Assembly (NCBI RefSeq): GCF_905163445.1
Contig: NC_053190.1
Span: forward strand, 11,968,501-12,032,500
Direction of reading: 5' to 3'
Source of the DNA: Pararge aegeria
Taxonomy: Eukaryota; Arthropoda; Insecta; Lepidoptera; Nymphalidae
DNA: 64,000 bases
Shown in pieces: positions 21,054 through 33,629 of this stretch (position 1 is its first letter; the number at the start of each line of letters is the position of its first letter). The notes beneath the pieces were generated by a model. The model searched no databases and was not told the DNA's origin. It saw only the letters and a program-made list of their open reading frames with translations. The position numbers and the translations under genes are program-made.

Positions 21054-21356
21054 TATTGGTTAGGACTTCGGCTTCACGTTTGCGGGGTCGGGTTCGAATC
21101 CCGCCACGCTCCAACGTTACTAAACTTTACTAAGTTATGTGCGTTTTAAGCAATTAAAATATCACTTGCATCAACGGTGAAGGAAAACATCGTGAGAAAA
21201 TCTGCATGCCTGAGAATTCTCCATAATATTCTCAAAGCCGTGTGAAGTCCACCAATTGGGCCAGCGTGGTGGACTATGGCCTAAACCCTTTCTATTATGG
21301 AAGGAGACCCGTGCCCTGTAGTGAGCCGTTAATGGGTTGATATGATGATGATGATG
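21046..21356 (+). mobile_element. tRNA-derived SINE with TGATGATGATG tail (copy 2)
   Basis: Counterpart of 6,256-6,572; B box GGTTCGAATCC at 21,091-21,101. The body is the same as in copy 1 as far as I compared it. Confidence 0.9.
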
Positions 21357-22270
21357 AAAAGTGTCCTGATCTGATGAAATAAATATTTTCTACAACATTT
21401 TTAAGTCGGTGTCAAGTAAAACTGGAACTACAAAAAAATACTGGAACTTTTTAAATGAATTGAGATTCTCCTCCTTTTTTGTAAGTCGGTTAAAAAACGC
21501 ACAACGCCAGCCGGGTGTTTTCGTAACTTCACAAGAAATTTTATAAATTAGTTATCTTTATTTCAGAGTGCTTAATGATTGATCATTGAGACACATCTCG
21601 AATACATGTTTATTGAAATAAGTAATTTTCATGCATATTTATAATTTTTTTACATGGTAGTGGTTTATTTTGTCTTTTTTTATCTGTAATCGTGTGATAG
21701 TTACAGATAAAAAAGGCAAAAATAAAATGCTACCAGATCTCACTATACTGGTGCTTGACTAGCCACTTGCTCTGACGAGACCTAATTACATTGCAATTTT
21801 TTAATTTTCAGTATATGTGCATACATTTTGCTGGTAAGCACTTAAATACCTCAATATTAACAGTTTCCAAATACAAATACTTTATACCTGCAAAACTTTA
21901 CATTGTTATAATACAGCTCCCAAAGAATCAACAGCCAAGTTAATATGCTGTTTAAAGATATGAGGTTAAGGTCTAATAGCGTGTAAGTCTTTTGGATAGC
22001 TAAAGTTTATAGCCCAGCACACTCAATTACATCTAACTTCATGTTAGGTATTCAAGCAAGCGTTTGTCTAATGAACGGTGTAATGAAACTAATTTTCGCG
22101 ATTATGTATACTACGCTTGTCCGCCCATTAAAATATGCACCTCACAGATCTCTGTGATAATAATATATCTCTCCTCATTAATGTCACACGCTGGGTCCAG
22201 GCTATATCATTTTGAAATGTTCTTTTGTTTTTGGATAGAAGCAGGCGTTACTTTTCGGAAATCCATAATA

Positions 22271-22606
22271 TATTATGAAAATTAAGCTTAATTTGCTATA
22301 CTCCGCGAATAGCAGCAGAATCTGTAATTTATAATTACTTCAATCCGTATACTCCAAGCCAAACAGATCCTCGGTAATGTACCCTCTTGTTGTTGTACTT
22401 TACAACAAATAATTGTTGACAATTATTCATTGTTAAGTCAACATCTCCTGAGGATGCTCCGGTTTCGGAGCGAAACGTGCGTAGAGGGTACATTGCCGAG
22501 GATCTGTTTGGCTTGGAGTATACGGATTGAAGTAATTATAAATTACACCATACAGATTCTGCTGCTGTTCGCGGAGTATAGCAAATTAAGCTTAATTTTC
22601 ATAATA
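22271..22606. mobile_element. Fold-back element with ~117-124-bp arms (copy 2)
   Basis: Counterpart of 7,487-7,822. Arms at 22,271-22,387 and 22,483-22,606. One visible difference is in the left arm, CTCGGTAATGTACC here versus CTCGGCAATGTACC in copy 1. The right arm matches the copy-1 state, so this change probably arose in copy 2. Confidence 0.85.
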
Positions 22607-22649
22607 GTTCGTTTGTTTTAAATTCCAGTGAAGATTATCGGCATCTAAG

Positions 22650-22884
22650 GCTGAACGTCCTCTTCGTGGTACAGGGGGAATATAGCTTCATAATATGGAC
22701 TATAATAGTCCACTGCTAGTCTAAAGGCCTCTCCCAACATGAGGGTTTGCCCATGATAACCACTTTGGGCAGACGGGTTGGTATTAGTCGCACAGAGAAC
22801 GCTGCTACCCGAGCTCTGTTTTATTCTCTTGCACACCCGCGGGCAGAGAAGGTTTCGCTTAACGCTGCATAATTCCGGGCTCAT
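22650..22884 (-). mobile_element. SINE/LINE 3'-end fragment, CAGTGGACTGTTATAG type (copy 2)
   Basis: Counterpart of 7,866-8,100. The overlapping 79-codon frame differs by three residues from copy 1, a normal level for non-coding sequence between these copies. Confidence 0.7.
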
Positions 22885-23722
22885 ACTGAGAATTTCTCGA
22901 TAAAAACCATCATCTTACAATTTTTGGCCTGACCCGATAATCCAACTCAGGGCATCGTGATAACGAGTGGAATATGCTACTTAACAAACGAAGCGGCAGT
23001 AAAAATATATCAGCATCATCAAGGGCCTTTAAATCAGCCAGTGACAATTTCGACAAGTCAATCAGAAAAGATAAGTATACGATAATTGTTGAATTTTACG
23101 CAAACAATTAACGTATACATTTTGTCTGGTTGGAGGCTTCAGCCTTTGCCAGTTACCAACCTAAAGATAAAAATGTGTGGCAATCGTTTAGACACTGATT
23201 AGGTTAGGTTTTAATACATGGGTCTAAAATAACTGCCAAACTCCTAACAAGTTAGCCCGCTAACAGCTTAAACGGCATTGTACCTTACTTAGAAATGTAA
23301 TTTAAAAAAAACAAATATCGTAATGATCATTTCAACTAAGCAAACTTCTTCAGCATTTAGTAGATTTAACCCGTTTCACTCTAAGGATGTGGTAAGGATA
23401 TTCATTTTACCCTTGTTATAAAAACTTTCCAGAATATTCCCACTTGTGCCATTGGAAAATTCGAGAATAGGTCTAGTGGGAAAAGTAACTTTTACTTGTT
23501 TTAAAAACATTATCCACCTTAGCCGCAAAACTTAGTGTGAGTTTTACTCTGGAATAGCAATGAACTATAAAAGAGGAGAGGAATGGTCGGCTCCTCAATT
23601 AACGTTACCATTTATTTATATTTTATGATCTTTATTTTAATTCTGATTATATCTAGTTATATATACACTATTTTAAAAATATAAAAAAAAAAATTGTGCA
23701 TCACCTAAATATGGCAAACTAG

Positions 23723-23864
23723 CAGTGGCGTACACTAGGTTTCTTACCAGGGTATGCATACAACAGAACAATTGCATAAAACGTACCTATACGAAAACAT
23801 CCTCCTATACGAGTTATATATCAATTTTAGGATAGGCAGTGCATGTATGAAGTGCACGCCACTG
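23723..23864 (+). mobile_element. hAT-like MITE with 8-bp target-site duplication (copy 2)
   Basis: Counterpart of 8,939-9,080, flanked by CAAACTAG at 23,715-23,722 and 23,865-23,872. Confidence 0.85.
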
Positions 23865-25271
23865 CAAACTAGAGTTTCCAGGGTATCTATGAAGTTCGCC
23901 AATACAAATATTATTTCTGAAAATTATATTAACCATAAATAGCGTGAAATAGGCTTATAAATTTGTAAGTGTGTGGGTTTTTATTTGTATATAAGAATTC
24001 GTTTTATATAAAAATATATATCTGCTATCTTAGTACCCATAGTACAATGTACGGTGACTTTCGGAATATATCGCGATATATGTATTGTCGTAGTATATTT
24101 ATTTATTTGTCACCTACTTTTTTATTTTTTATTGATTCCATTACAGGCTAACCCTGGACTGCAATCTCACAATTGTAAGTCACGATGCAGTCTGAGATGG
24201 TAACGGGCTAACCTTTAAGGGGTATGGCAGTTACATAAAACCAGTACCGCAGATCTTTTTCTGCACAACACCGTACCGGAACGCTATAACGCTTAACATC
24301 TTTGTCGGTAGGGTTGTAACTAGCGAGGGCCGAAGCCACCCAAAAAACCAAAGCTGCGGACTACTTATTCATACAAATCCCACAAAAGTCAAAAAGCATT
24401 TCCGAGCTGTTGCTAGCGACTGAATTTTAGTTTTTTAAAAATCATACGGATGTATCTCGAAAAAAACTCTGATAGAGTTTGTTTGTTTAGAAGTAGATAA
24501 AAGTATCCTATGTCCGTCTACAGGCTCCAAGCTTTCTGTAAATCAAAAATTTCGCCAGAATCAGCTTTGCTGTGCAGTCGTGCATTGGTTAAAAATGCTT
24601 TTTTAATCCCCTGGGAATGTTACCTTGGTGCTATTCTGGAATAAAAAATATTCTATGTCCATCTCTATTTATGAATATAGGGAAAGTCTTTGAGCCGAAC
24701 TTGGATAACAAACATAAACATAAAATCAGCGCAATAATAATATTATTAGTACCTACAGATAATTTACTCTCAGCTTTAGCCAAACTTCTACTTTTAATTA
24801 CCCCGGTTCAATCATTTAGTATTTTGTAATTATTACTTAATCATAAATCATTTTGAACACTAACAAGCTCCAGGTAGTTAACAACAAATATAATATTTAT
24901 TTTCAATTTGCATATAAAATGAGTTGCTATCAAATTTAAATTAAATTGCTTCAAATTACTGTTTATTCAAGGGTATTTATGCGATGTTTTTGTCTATAGC
25001 TCTTTAATTACTGTTCCTAAGTTACAAAGATAGCCCTCACAGCAAGGATTCAACATGCTAGTGTTCGTGAACTTATTGGCTTTCAATGTAAACCCGTTTA
25101 CACCAACGATGAACAAGGCAATGCCTAAGTTAGTAACGAATAATCGAAGAATTCCTAGGCATACATTTACATTTCACCAATCGGTTTTAACTCGTATAAC
25201 CTAGCTTGTCTATGATTTTTGCCATAAGGTATGGTATTGTGTTTACATTGTCATATTCATTTTTCTACGCC

Positions 25272-25495
25272 ACCCAAATCACGCAAATCATCCGATTTAA
25301 GAGTTTAGTGAAAACTTCAACGCTATTTACTGTAATACTTATAATATTAATTTATAAATACAATTTTTGAATTAATTAGTTATACCCAAATCACGCAAAT
25401 CATCCGATTTAAGAGTTTAGTGAAAACTTCAACGCTATTTACTGTAATACTTATAATATTAATTTATAAATACAATTTTTGAATTAATTAGTTAT
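25272..25495. repeat. Two tandem 112-bp units (copy 2)
   Basis: Units begin at 25,272 and 25,384. Unlike copy 1, the two units look identical to each other, suggesting homogenisation here or two new changes in copy 1. Confidence 0.95.
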
Positions 25496-25741
25496 CCCCT
25501 GACTTTCAATATCGTGCACAGTATTCTACTAGCGACGCCCTTTCATTTGATATCCATACTGAGAGAGTTGGGAAATAAAAATATATTTCACCATACTGTC
25601 GTGGCGGCCATTTTGGTTTTGAAATTGTTAGTTTATAGTTGAAATTGTTACTTGTTAGTTTATAGTATTCTACTACTCTCCCTCAGCCAGCCCAATGTAT
25701 TCCGCCATTTTGTGGCGGCGGCCAACAAAACCGAAAACCGT

Positions 25742-25858
25742 TCACACACAAACACACATTCACACACACACACACATACACGCACGCACAAACACACACA
25801 CGCGAAAACATACACACTCAAACACACACACATATTCAGACACATACTTACACGTCAG
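25742..25858. repeat. CA-rich simple repeat, expanded (copy 2)
   Basis: Longer counterpart of 10,958-11,032. The cysteine/valine-rich and histidine/threonine-rich frames it produces are translation of the repeat. Confidence 0.9.
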
Positions 25859-27560
25859 TTTTTGCTTCAGGGGTTAAAAAGCTCTAGGCTCTGCTAGGAT
25901 ACCGCTTTTGTTTAGGTAGTTACACCTTTGAGCATCAAAACCCGTTTTAAAACCAGTGGTACTCGTTGTTAAACGGTCCAATCAAATCGGGAATAACTCC
26001 AATAAAAGCCGTAACTCTTAACAATTGCATTCCTGTCAAAATTCCAGCTGCGAATTCGGACCTGCATTTGTAATAGGTACACATGGTACATCCCACAAAG
26101 GCCGGTGTGCAATCAATCAATTTGACAGTTGTGTGTACGTTAGCGCAGCACTAGGTTAGGTGGGATTATTAGAGCAACGTTGCAGTCGTATGTTAAACCA
26201 ATTTATAATTTTCATTTGCAGAGCTTAATAGTATAGTTTTTGATGAAGGGGAAAACTTAGCACGAAACCCCTAAAAAGTGGGCTTTTAAAGCATTTATCA
26301 GTTCATAAATAGCCTATAACAGTCCACTGCTGGACTAACAGCCTCTCCTACTGCGAGGGTTTGGGGTTTGCTATAGATAAAAAATACATTAGTGTTAACA
26401 TCCCGATATGTAATCTGTACACTTATCTTAATAATGGGAAAATATTCATACTTAAAAAATATATCTGATTTTCAAGGTCGTGAAGCAGTTCTAGTCGGAT
26501 TTCAAAAAACATTAAGGATACCACCCCTTCGTTTTTGCTTCGGCGGTTAACAATAATGGATCATTTCCAAAATTTCTGTAAAATATTAAATTATTAGGTA
26601 CAAATTATTCTTATCGAATTAACTTTTGTTCATTAGTTAATATTTGTTATTCTTTTTGTTTATTTTTTGTTTTTAAGAGATACTCTGATAGCCACGCTCT
26701 TTAATTTTTTTTTATATCATGTATGTATTTTTCTGCTGCATGAAACGACCGCAAAAAGAGATTGCTTTAATGCCGCCGCCCGATTCTCAATTCCCGATAC
26801 TCGATTCTTATACATCAAATTATTAACGAATACTGTAGTAGTACAAAAAATTAGTTTCATCATAATATGATCGATTTTCTATGTGGCGTCGCTAGCATCG
26901 TATGTTTATTTTTTCGTAAACAAACAGCTAGTCACTTTAATGTCAATTATCTTGTATCGATGTCGGCTGTGTACTTTCGTTCCAAAATCTACGAGGCCTT
27001 CATCCGGCAATTTACCTTAAACTACTTTTTTTTCATTTTACACAAAATTTGACATTTTTGTCGAAGTCAGTCAAGTCTGTCATAGTTAAATCAATGACAT
27101 GTTAGCACCAAACTGAATTTTTGTACCACAAACCAAAGTCATTTAAAGAAAATATTTAGTTTAAAACTCCTTCATTTCTCTGGACAAAGTACAAAGTACA
27201 AAGTCCCATGGCTCATACATTGATAAAACATTGTTCTTGATATTTTTTTGTTTCTATTTTTTCCCAATGAACAGTATATATTAGACAGATTAACTGTGTC
27301 ATTTTTTTTTAAATAAAACGTGTTTATAGGATCATTAATGGCTCATTTACGATGGTCTTAAGTATAAAGACGGTGATTAAGCCCCATCTTTACGTTTTAC
27401 AAAATAATCTTCACAAACAAAGCCAATTGAAATTCTTTTAAACGAAACCAGTATTGCCATAAGGATTTTCCGTAATAAAGGTAATGGAATGGAGAAAGGT
27501 ATTATAAAGTTCTTCTTCCTATCGAACAATGAGAATGAATTAAAGATGGATATATTTTTC

Positions 27561-27802
27561 TTAAGCAATTAAAAATGACTTGCTTCAACGATCAAGAAAA
27601 CCATCGTGAGGAAACCTGCAAGCCTCTGAGTTCTAGTGTGTGGAGTCCACATGCCGAATACCACGCCAATCCGCACTGGCTAGCCCAGTGCGGGTTGGCG
27701 TGGTGGTATTCGGCATTAACACCTTATAACCCCTTTCTCATTGTGGAAGGAGACCCGAGCCTTGTAGTGGGCCGGTAATTGGTTGACATGATGATGATGA
27801 TG
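27561..27802 (+). mobile_element. TGATGATGATG SINE body with internal hairpin (copy 2)
   Basis: Counterpart of 12,735-12,977, hairpin at 27,652-27,715. The left arm reads CCACGCCAATCCGCACTGG here versus CCACGCCATTCCGCACTGG in copy 1; the copy 2 form pairs better with the right arm. Confidence 0.85.
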
Positions 27803-28979
27803 AAATTTGACAGACCGAAGTAGGATCTCCAAGATAACGTGGATACATTTTAACACCGTCCTGTCGCAAAGCTTTGCAAGTTGTTCGCAATGTACCAAAA
27901 AGTTATCATTTCACAGTATGCTAGAATTTAACCTGACAGCAAATCCTACTCTGATTTTGGCATCCTAATTAACTCCTAAAGCATTCAATTGGATAGTAAA
28001 ATCTAGCGTTTCAAGGGAATAAACCAAGCTATTGCACACATATTGAACTAACTTTCCACTTGAGCTAATAAAAATGCTCCTTTCCGCCTTCATCAAACGG
28101 TTTTAAAGAATAATGGATTGTAGGCATAATACTTTTGAGTAAAACGTAAGTAGTACTTTATCTCAATCCCGGAGCGCGATCTCACGTTTCATATTAACGT
28201 CCTTCAGGATTATGATCGCGGTAACATTTATGCAGCAACATGATCCCTCATAAGCTCGCTACGCTGATATTGTGTTTTTAAATAAGGATTAACTTATTGA
28301 ATAGATTTTTCGTAGATTATTAAACGGGTTTTGCATATGAGCAAAATAACAGAAATTACTAGCAAGTTTCGATTCCCAAATTATTGTACAAGAAACTACT
28401 CCTGATTAATTTAAATACAGCTTAGAAGTTAGATAGTATCGTTTTTGTTCGTTATTATTCAAAGAAACAAAAAGAAGGAGAAGAAGAATCATCAGAAGAT
28501 GTAATTGGAAACGTGAAATAACTGGTCCAGAAAGCCAATATTTAACTAAAAAAAAAATTAAGTATTCCCTTATGTTTAAGTTATTGTCCAAGGTTTCAGA
28601 ATATTGTTTTGATGCTTAAAATTGTAACTTAATTTATATAAGTGATGTAAAATTCGAGTGCAGAAACTCTAAAATGTTTAAATTTTTGTCTTAACTGAAG
28701 CTTTTGCAAAATAATTCACATAACAGGTGGGAGTGACCATTCACAATCCATGCACCGTCAATTTCAGAAATAGCGTTCTTACCACTTTGGTAGCAGACAA
28801 AAGAATATTTATGGTGTTTCGGTGCTGAAAATAAAATTGAGCTTGCGAAAACTGGGCTATAAACTGCAGTTTTATTTGACGATCGTCTGTTTGTGCGGGC
28901 AATAACTTAAGACATAACGCTGCGGATCTAAATTCAAACTAAGTAAATTTTAAACTAAACTTACTAATTTTCAATTAAG

Positions 28980-29270
28980 TTTCTAGCTAATGGCTTTATT
29001 TGACTAAATTGAACATTATGAAAGGAATCCTAACATAAAATACAAAATTAAAATCATGTCGTCGTGTAGCATAGGTACTATGCACGTTTCGATATTTTAT
29101 TGTCAATAGGGTTGTCATAAGGGAACACTTAGAATGCTTTGAATTCGTTTGTTTGGAAAAATAACCATGCTTCTTTTGATTTGATATCTTTACAGGCCGA
29201 TTTCTTATGAAATATACTTATGTACCCTTCAATATTATTTCGTTATTCAGTTACCCGTTGTATAATGGCA
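28980..29270 (-). repeat. Unclassified interspersed repeat, minus strand (copy 2)
   Basis: Counterpart of 14,160-14,450. Confidence 0.7.
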
Positions 29271-29361
29271 CTTTCCTGTATTTAACTCATGTTAGTGTTT
29301 GTTATCACAGTTGTTAGTAAATAAACCTAATAAAGAACGGTAAAGTGTAACTCTCGCAGTT

Positions 29362-29692
29362 ATTAGGAGTCCTTAACAGGAAAGCGGCAACGCTGTGGAA
29401 TGAACTCCCTGATGACATTCGACGCACATATATTATATTTATATAAATATTTATATATACGAGTATTATTACATTTATTATTTTATTTAATTATTTGTGT
29501 ATATATTTTTTTATATAGAATTGCGATTTCCAGTCTCTCATTGCCTTATTCCAATAGTTATGGTAGCCTGGAAGAGATCACTTTTAGTGATAAGGCCGCC
29601 TTTTGGATATAATTTATGTTAATGTAAGTGTTCCTGTGTGTTTCCTTTATTATGCAATAAAGTTGTTTAAATAAATAAAGAAAATAGTCTTT
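29362..29692 (+). mobile_element. LINE 3' end (Jockey/CR1-like), copy 2
   Basis: Counterpart of 14,540-14,932. About 86 bp are missing just after GATGACATTCGACGC, removing the rest of the coding tail. It keeps GATAAGGCCGCCTTTTGGAT, which copy 1 has lost. The 70-codon frame at 29,400 is created by the deletion and is not a gene. Confidence 0.75.
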
Positions 29693-29700
29693 AGGTACGG

Positions 29701-29930
29701 AAGCGGTGATAGTCTAGTGTTTAAGACTTGAACCTACCAAGTTTGAATCCCGGCCCACGCCTCTCACTTTTCAGAGTTACGTGTGTTTACCATATTGAAA
29801 TATCACTGGCTATATAGACAAATATCTGCATGCATGGGAGTTCACCATAATTTCCTTAAAGACATGTGAAGTTAACCATCCCTCACACTTGCCTAGCATT
29901 GGACAAAGGCGAAGGCATGCATGATGTGTA
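29701..29930 (+). mobile_element. tRNA-derived SINE with 3' deletion (copy 2)
   Basis: Counterpart of 14,945-15,255; the last ~75-80 bp of the SINE are deleted between GGCGAAGGC and ATGATGTGTAAAAT. Confidence 0.8.
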
Positions 29931-30683
29931 AAATATTATGTAGTGGATATAAATGTCACAGACACCTGTTAATAAATGAAAAGCCTTAAAAGAAAAGAAT
30001 TTTCTCGTAGTCAGAGTAATAAATTGAACGCTTTTAAGCAATTTAGCAATCTCATAAATAGCAACGAATAATTATTGTTACTAACAGTTCAATAAACTGG
30101 TATTTCGTTATAGCTTTATTGAAAGTATTTTAATCAACCCTTGAAAATAATTAATTTAAAAGTCAAAATGGGACGGCTGTAGGACGTGAAATTATAAGAG
30201 GCACTTTAAAAGTTAATTGGAAATAGTCAATTTCCTTTTTATTATATAGTATCTAGTCGTAGCTTTTCGTGGTAGAGCTCATCTGGAGAGTCAAACGCCA
30301 TTCTTATGTCTGCCGCCTAGCAACATTGCTATGTACCGGTCATAACAGGCACGTAAGGTTTAATACCTACGCCTCAGGTTAATATGAGGGCAAAGGCCAC
30401 CCTTTGGTTATTCCACTGATCGCAGTCTGTAGTTATTTGTGGCCAGTATTTTAAATGAGCGTCGAGTTCGTTGCGCCACCGACGTTTTGGTCGACTTCGG
30501 AGTCTTTTTCTGTTTTGCGAGGCAGTGTTTGCTCACAATTATTATTATAAAAAAATAAAGAATTATCGATGGTATTCTAGTATCTCATGGACAAGAATTC
30601 CAAAAAGATAAATTATAACTAAACTCGTTTTTAAGAAATGGCACTAAATTCAAGTGTTAAGTTTATTTCAAAAAACATATAAA

Positions 30684-31036
30684 GTAATTAGCTTCTGCCC
30701 GCGACTTCGTCTGCGTAGACTACATAATTGGGTCTGAAGCTTCGCTCGTTAACAATTTTTAATCCTACTACGGGAACTATTTTAGAGATCGGTATAGAAA
30801 GTACAAGTCCTTTTCCGTAGCATAGGTGGCATGTATACCAAATTTCAAAGCTGTCTGCCAGCGGCCTAGCTGTAAACAATTTTCAATTTTCCTTCAGAAA
30901 ATACTCAAAGAATTGGAATAAAAGGTAGCCTATGTTTTTTTCCACGTCAAAGGCTACATGTTTGCCAAATTTTGTTCATATCCGTTCTGCCATTTTTACG
31001 TGATTGAGTAACAAACATCCACACTTTCACATTTAT
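30684..31036 (+). mobile_element. CCCGCGACTTCGTCTGCG repeat at copy 2 right edge
   Basis: Counterpart of 16,010-16,367. After ACATTTAT it continues into AATATAATATATAATATAAT, closer to the usual end of this family than the copy 1 junction is. The 63-codon minus-strand frame over it is incidental. Confidence 0.7.
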
Positions 31037-32930
31037 AATATAATATATAATATAATAATATATTGATGTATAAGTAGGATCTAAGAAAACCTAACTAATG
31101 TGTGCATGCGTATGCGTGGTTGTTCATTTGGAATATTATTAAGGACTTTAATTTTCTAAATAGGACAGTTATCCCTGACCCATTTGACTTCAAATGTAAA
31201 AACAGCTTATGTTATGTTCACCTTTATTTTTATCAGTAAAGCTACAAAGCTTTCTGTTTAACTACAATAAATCCCCGGATATAATAAATTACTAATTAAT
31301 ACCATTGGCAAGGACCATCTCTCTGACTAGCCTTGAAACAGAAGGAAATAAGGTTTTTAGAAGGAAATAAATTAAAGAATAGGAAAAACGTTTATTGTTC
31401 AAACGCTTCATAAACAGCGAACAGCTCTTTTTATTTTATTTAAACTCTTTATTTGTACACCACTTGTATTATAAACCTACAATCAAATAAATACATACGA
31501 ATACATAAACAAAATATACACAAATAAAAAAATAAAACATATATATATATAGCTTATGTTTCTAAGGAACGTATTTCTGTATCTGTAAACCTATGCTTAT
31601 CACAGACAGAAAATCTATTGCTTAACTACTATAGTGTACCTCTTTGAGCAATCAAAGATGGATATATTTTTTAATTCCATGCACACACACACTCGTACAA
31701 GCTTTGGTTCCTCGCCACATGCATTTTTGGGCCGTCACCCTTTGTTGTAGTTATTTCGTCGCATACCCTGTAATTTTCAGGTACTTCTCTCTTTGTATGA
31801 ACATTTTTTCACGTTACTGCAAAGTATACTTTGTAACATAGTCTCTTGCTGACCTGAATGTGTTCCCATCTAAACGTAGCCAAAGTCGATTTCGCGTGGT
31901 TATTCAACCATTGAAAGTATTGAAGTAGTACAGCTGCCTAGCGTTGCATATGCATTTTCATTTATCGTCAAAAGAGCATTTTATTTTTGGAATAGTCCGT
32001 TTTTTATAAACACAACCCGATCGTGGCTTAAAGTTATTGCCATAGTAGTTACGACCCAAACGTTTAAGAAGACGTAATGTTGATGCATTCCATGTCCGTA
32101 ATCCCCTACCTCTACACAATCATTTAAAGTTTAGCGTGAGAATTTAAAATACTTAGTATATTATTCATCTGGCGAATAGATTTGCTAGGAAATCGAGATC
32201 CATTCTGTCACAAGTCTCACAAATTTGTTTTGTCTTTTTTGTCTCATAAAATTTGGTTTTGTATGAAAATGCACTCCATTACGAGTCGAAATATGAAACT
32301 GCGAATTGATACGCGTAATTAATGTATTACTATTACAATAATGGAACTATTACGAACTACACAAACTATTTACGTAAAAAATATAAATCTGTCAAAACTG
32401 TTTTAAATTCAGAGTATTAGAAATGGCGTTACATTTGCGTAGCGACGTATAATCACAAATTGCAAATTCTTGCGTTGCGTCATGCGATCTTGTTCATTTC
32501 TGTTTCCTCATAATTAAGTTTTGGCTTCACTGGCGTAAGGCTCTATGACTCTAAAATTCATATGTCTTTGAGTGGATCAGAACAAATAACGTACAAAAAG
32601 AATGACGTGAAATCGCAAGAATGCGTAATGTGACAGTACAACCCAATTTTGTTTTTTCACCCTAAATCGACAAGTTCATTATTATGATATGTTTCAGGAT
32701 TATGTGATATTTCCACCCCTAGTTATGCTATGCTATACATCTTGACATCCGAATGATTAAGTATTTAGTAAGCGATAATGTGGAAAAATTTTACAGACTC
32801 GTAGTTATTTAATATAAGAAACAGTAGGCTTTATTAAACTTCAATTAAAATCTGTTAATTATTTAATAACAGCTTTAATAATTGATGTAGAAATAGTAAA
32901 TTATGCTTTAATTAGTTATTTTGTTTAGTT
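31037..32930. other. Right flank of duplication; no gene seen
   Basis: Starts with an AT-only run (about 31,031-31,065). ATAAACTCTTTATTTG-like and TATATATATATA runs occur near 31,440-31,550. No coding region or named repeat could be supported. Confidence 0.5.
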
Positions 32931-32973
32931 CAATGTAGTAATCTAAATAATAATTATTTAGATTACTACATTG
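32931..32973. repeat. Perfect 21-bp-arm palindrome
   Basis: CAATGTAGTAATCTAAATAAT (21 bases; arm at 32,931-32,951) is followed by one central A and its exact reverse complement (32,953-32,973). Confidence 0.97.
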
Positions 32974-33104
32974 GTATTTTAATTAGTACCTTAAATAATT
33001 TACGTCACATTACAAATAGTTTCTGAGCCGTTTATTACATTATTCTAGGACGTTCGACGTCATGTAGGACCTAATTGGGGGAGATGGGTTTTATACAATT
33101 GCTA

Positions 33105-33182
33105 TAACATACCCTAACTTGTCAGCCCGCTACCATCTTAGACTGGCGTGAGATACCAGTCAAGGGCTAACTTGTAGAAGAA
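33105..33182 (+). mobile_element. SINE fragment, AGCCCGCTACCATCTTAGAC type
   Basis: Reads CTTGTCAGCCCGCTACCATC followed by TTAGACTGG and CAAGGGCTAACTTGTAG, the same 3' portion as at 38,515-38,612. Confidence 0.7.
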
Positions 33183-33397
33183 CTTAAAAACAATGTCGCT
33201 AATTAAAGTAACTATTGGTTCATGAATCATTACGTAAATTATTGATTGATTCACTTCAAATGTCAGAAATTCAGAATGGCATCTACTGACATACTGTACC
33301 TAATATTAATGCGAGGGATGTGAGGTAATTAATTACAAATTCAATCACGCTTTCATGGAAGTTACTCTATTACTCGATTACAGGTATTATCATAGAT

Positions 33398-33625
33398 TAT
33401 ATAAGAGGCATGGATATTTGTGTCTGCGATGTACAAACACCCACATCATAAATTTGCGATAATTTAGGACTTTCAAAAAAGTCCCATTTGTAGGAGTATA
33501 TGGACTGATTCTATAAGGAGTATGGATATTTATGTCCGCTATTGCGATGTACAAGCACCCACATCATAAATTGGCTTTCAAAAAGTACCATTCGTAGGGG
33601 CATATGGACTTTGAATCTATAAGTT
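33398..33625. repeat. Diverged tandem duplication, ~115-bp unit
   Basis: Both units contain a form of TATGGATATTTATGTC, GCGATGTACAAGCACCCACA and GGCATATGGACT, at about 33,405 and 33,520. They differ by substitutions and small indels. Confidence 0.85.
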
Positions 33626-33629
33626 TTGC

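Larger units (their letters stand above)
17657..31036 (+). repeat. Segmental duplication, copy 2 (~13.4 kb)
   Basis: Direct repeat of 2,864-16,367. Differences from copy 1 include a shorter stretch near 18,490 (about 22 bp less), an additional ~32 bp near 18,920, a loss of ~28 bp near 19,147, a longer CTATGCTATAG array near 21,000, a longer CA-rich tract near 25,750, a loss of ~86 bp near 29,425, and a SINE 3' end deleted near 29,915. Beyond 31,036 the sequence becomes an AT-rich run and is unrelated to the spacer that follows copy 1. Confidence 0.93.

Noticed and set aside
25652..25897. Open frames of 60-81 codons on both strands
   Set aside because: They are translations of the CA-rich simple repeat, giving low-complexity H/T or C/V protein.
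2864..31036. Duplication as a pair of independent composite transposon insertions
   Set aside because: The length, shared order of many unrelated repeats and near-identity of unique sequence between them fit one segmental event, not parallel insertions.
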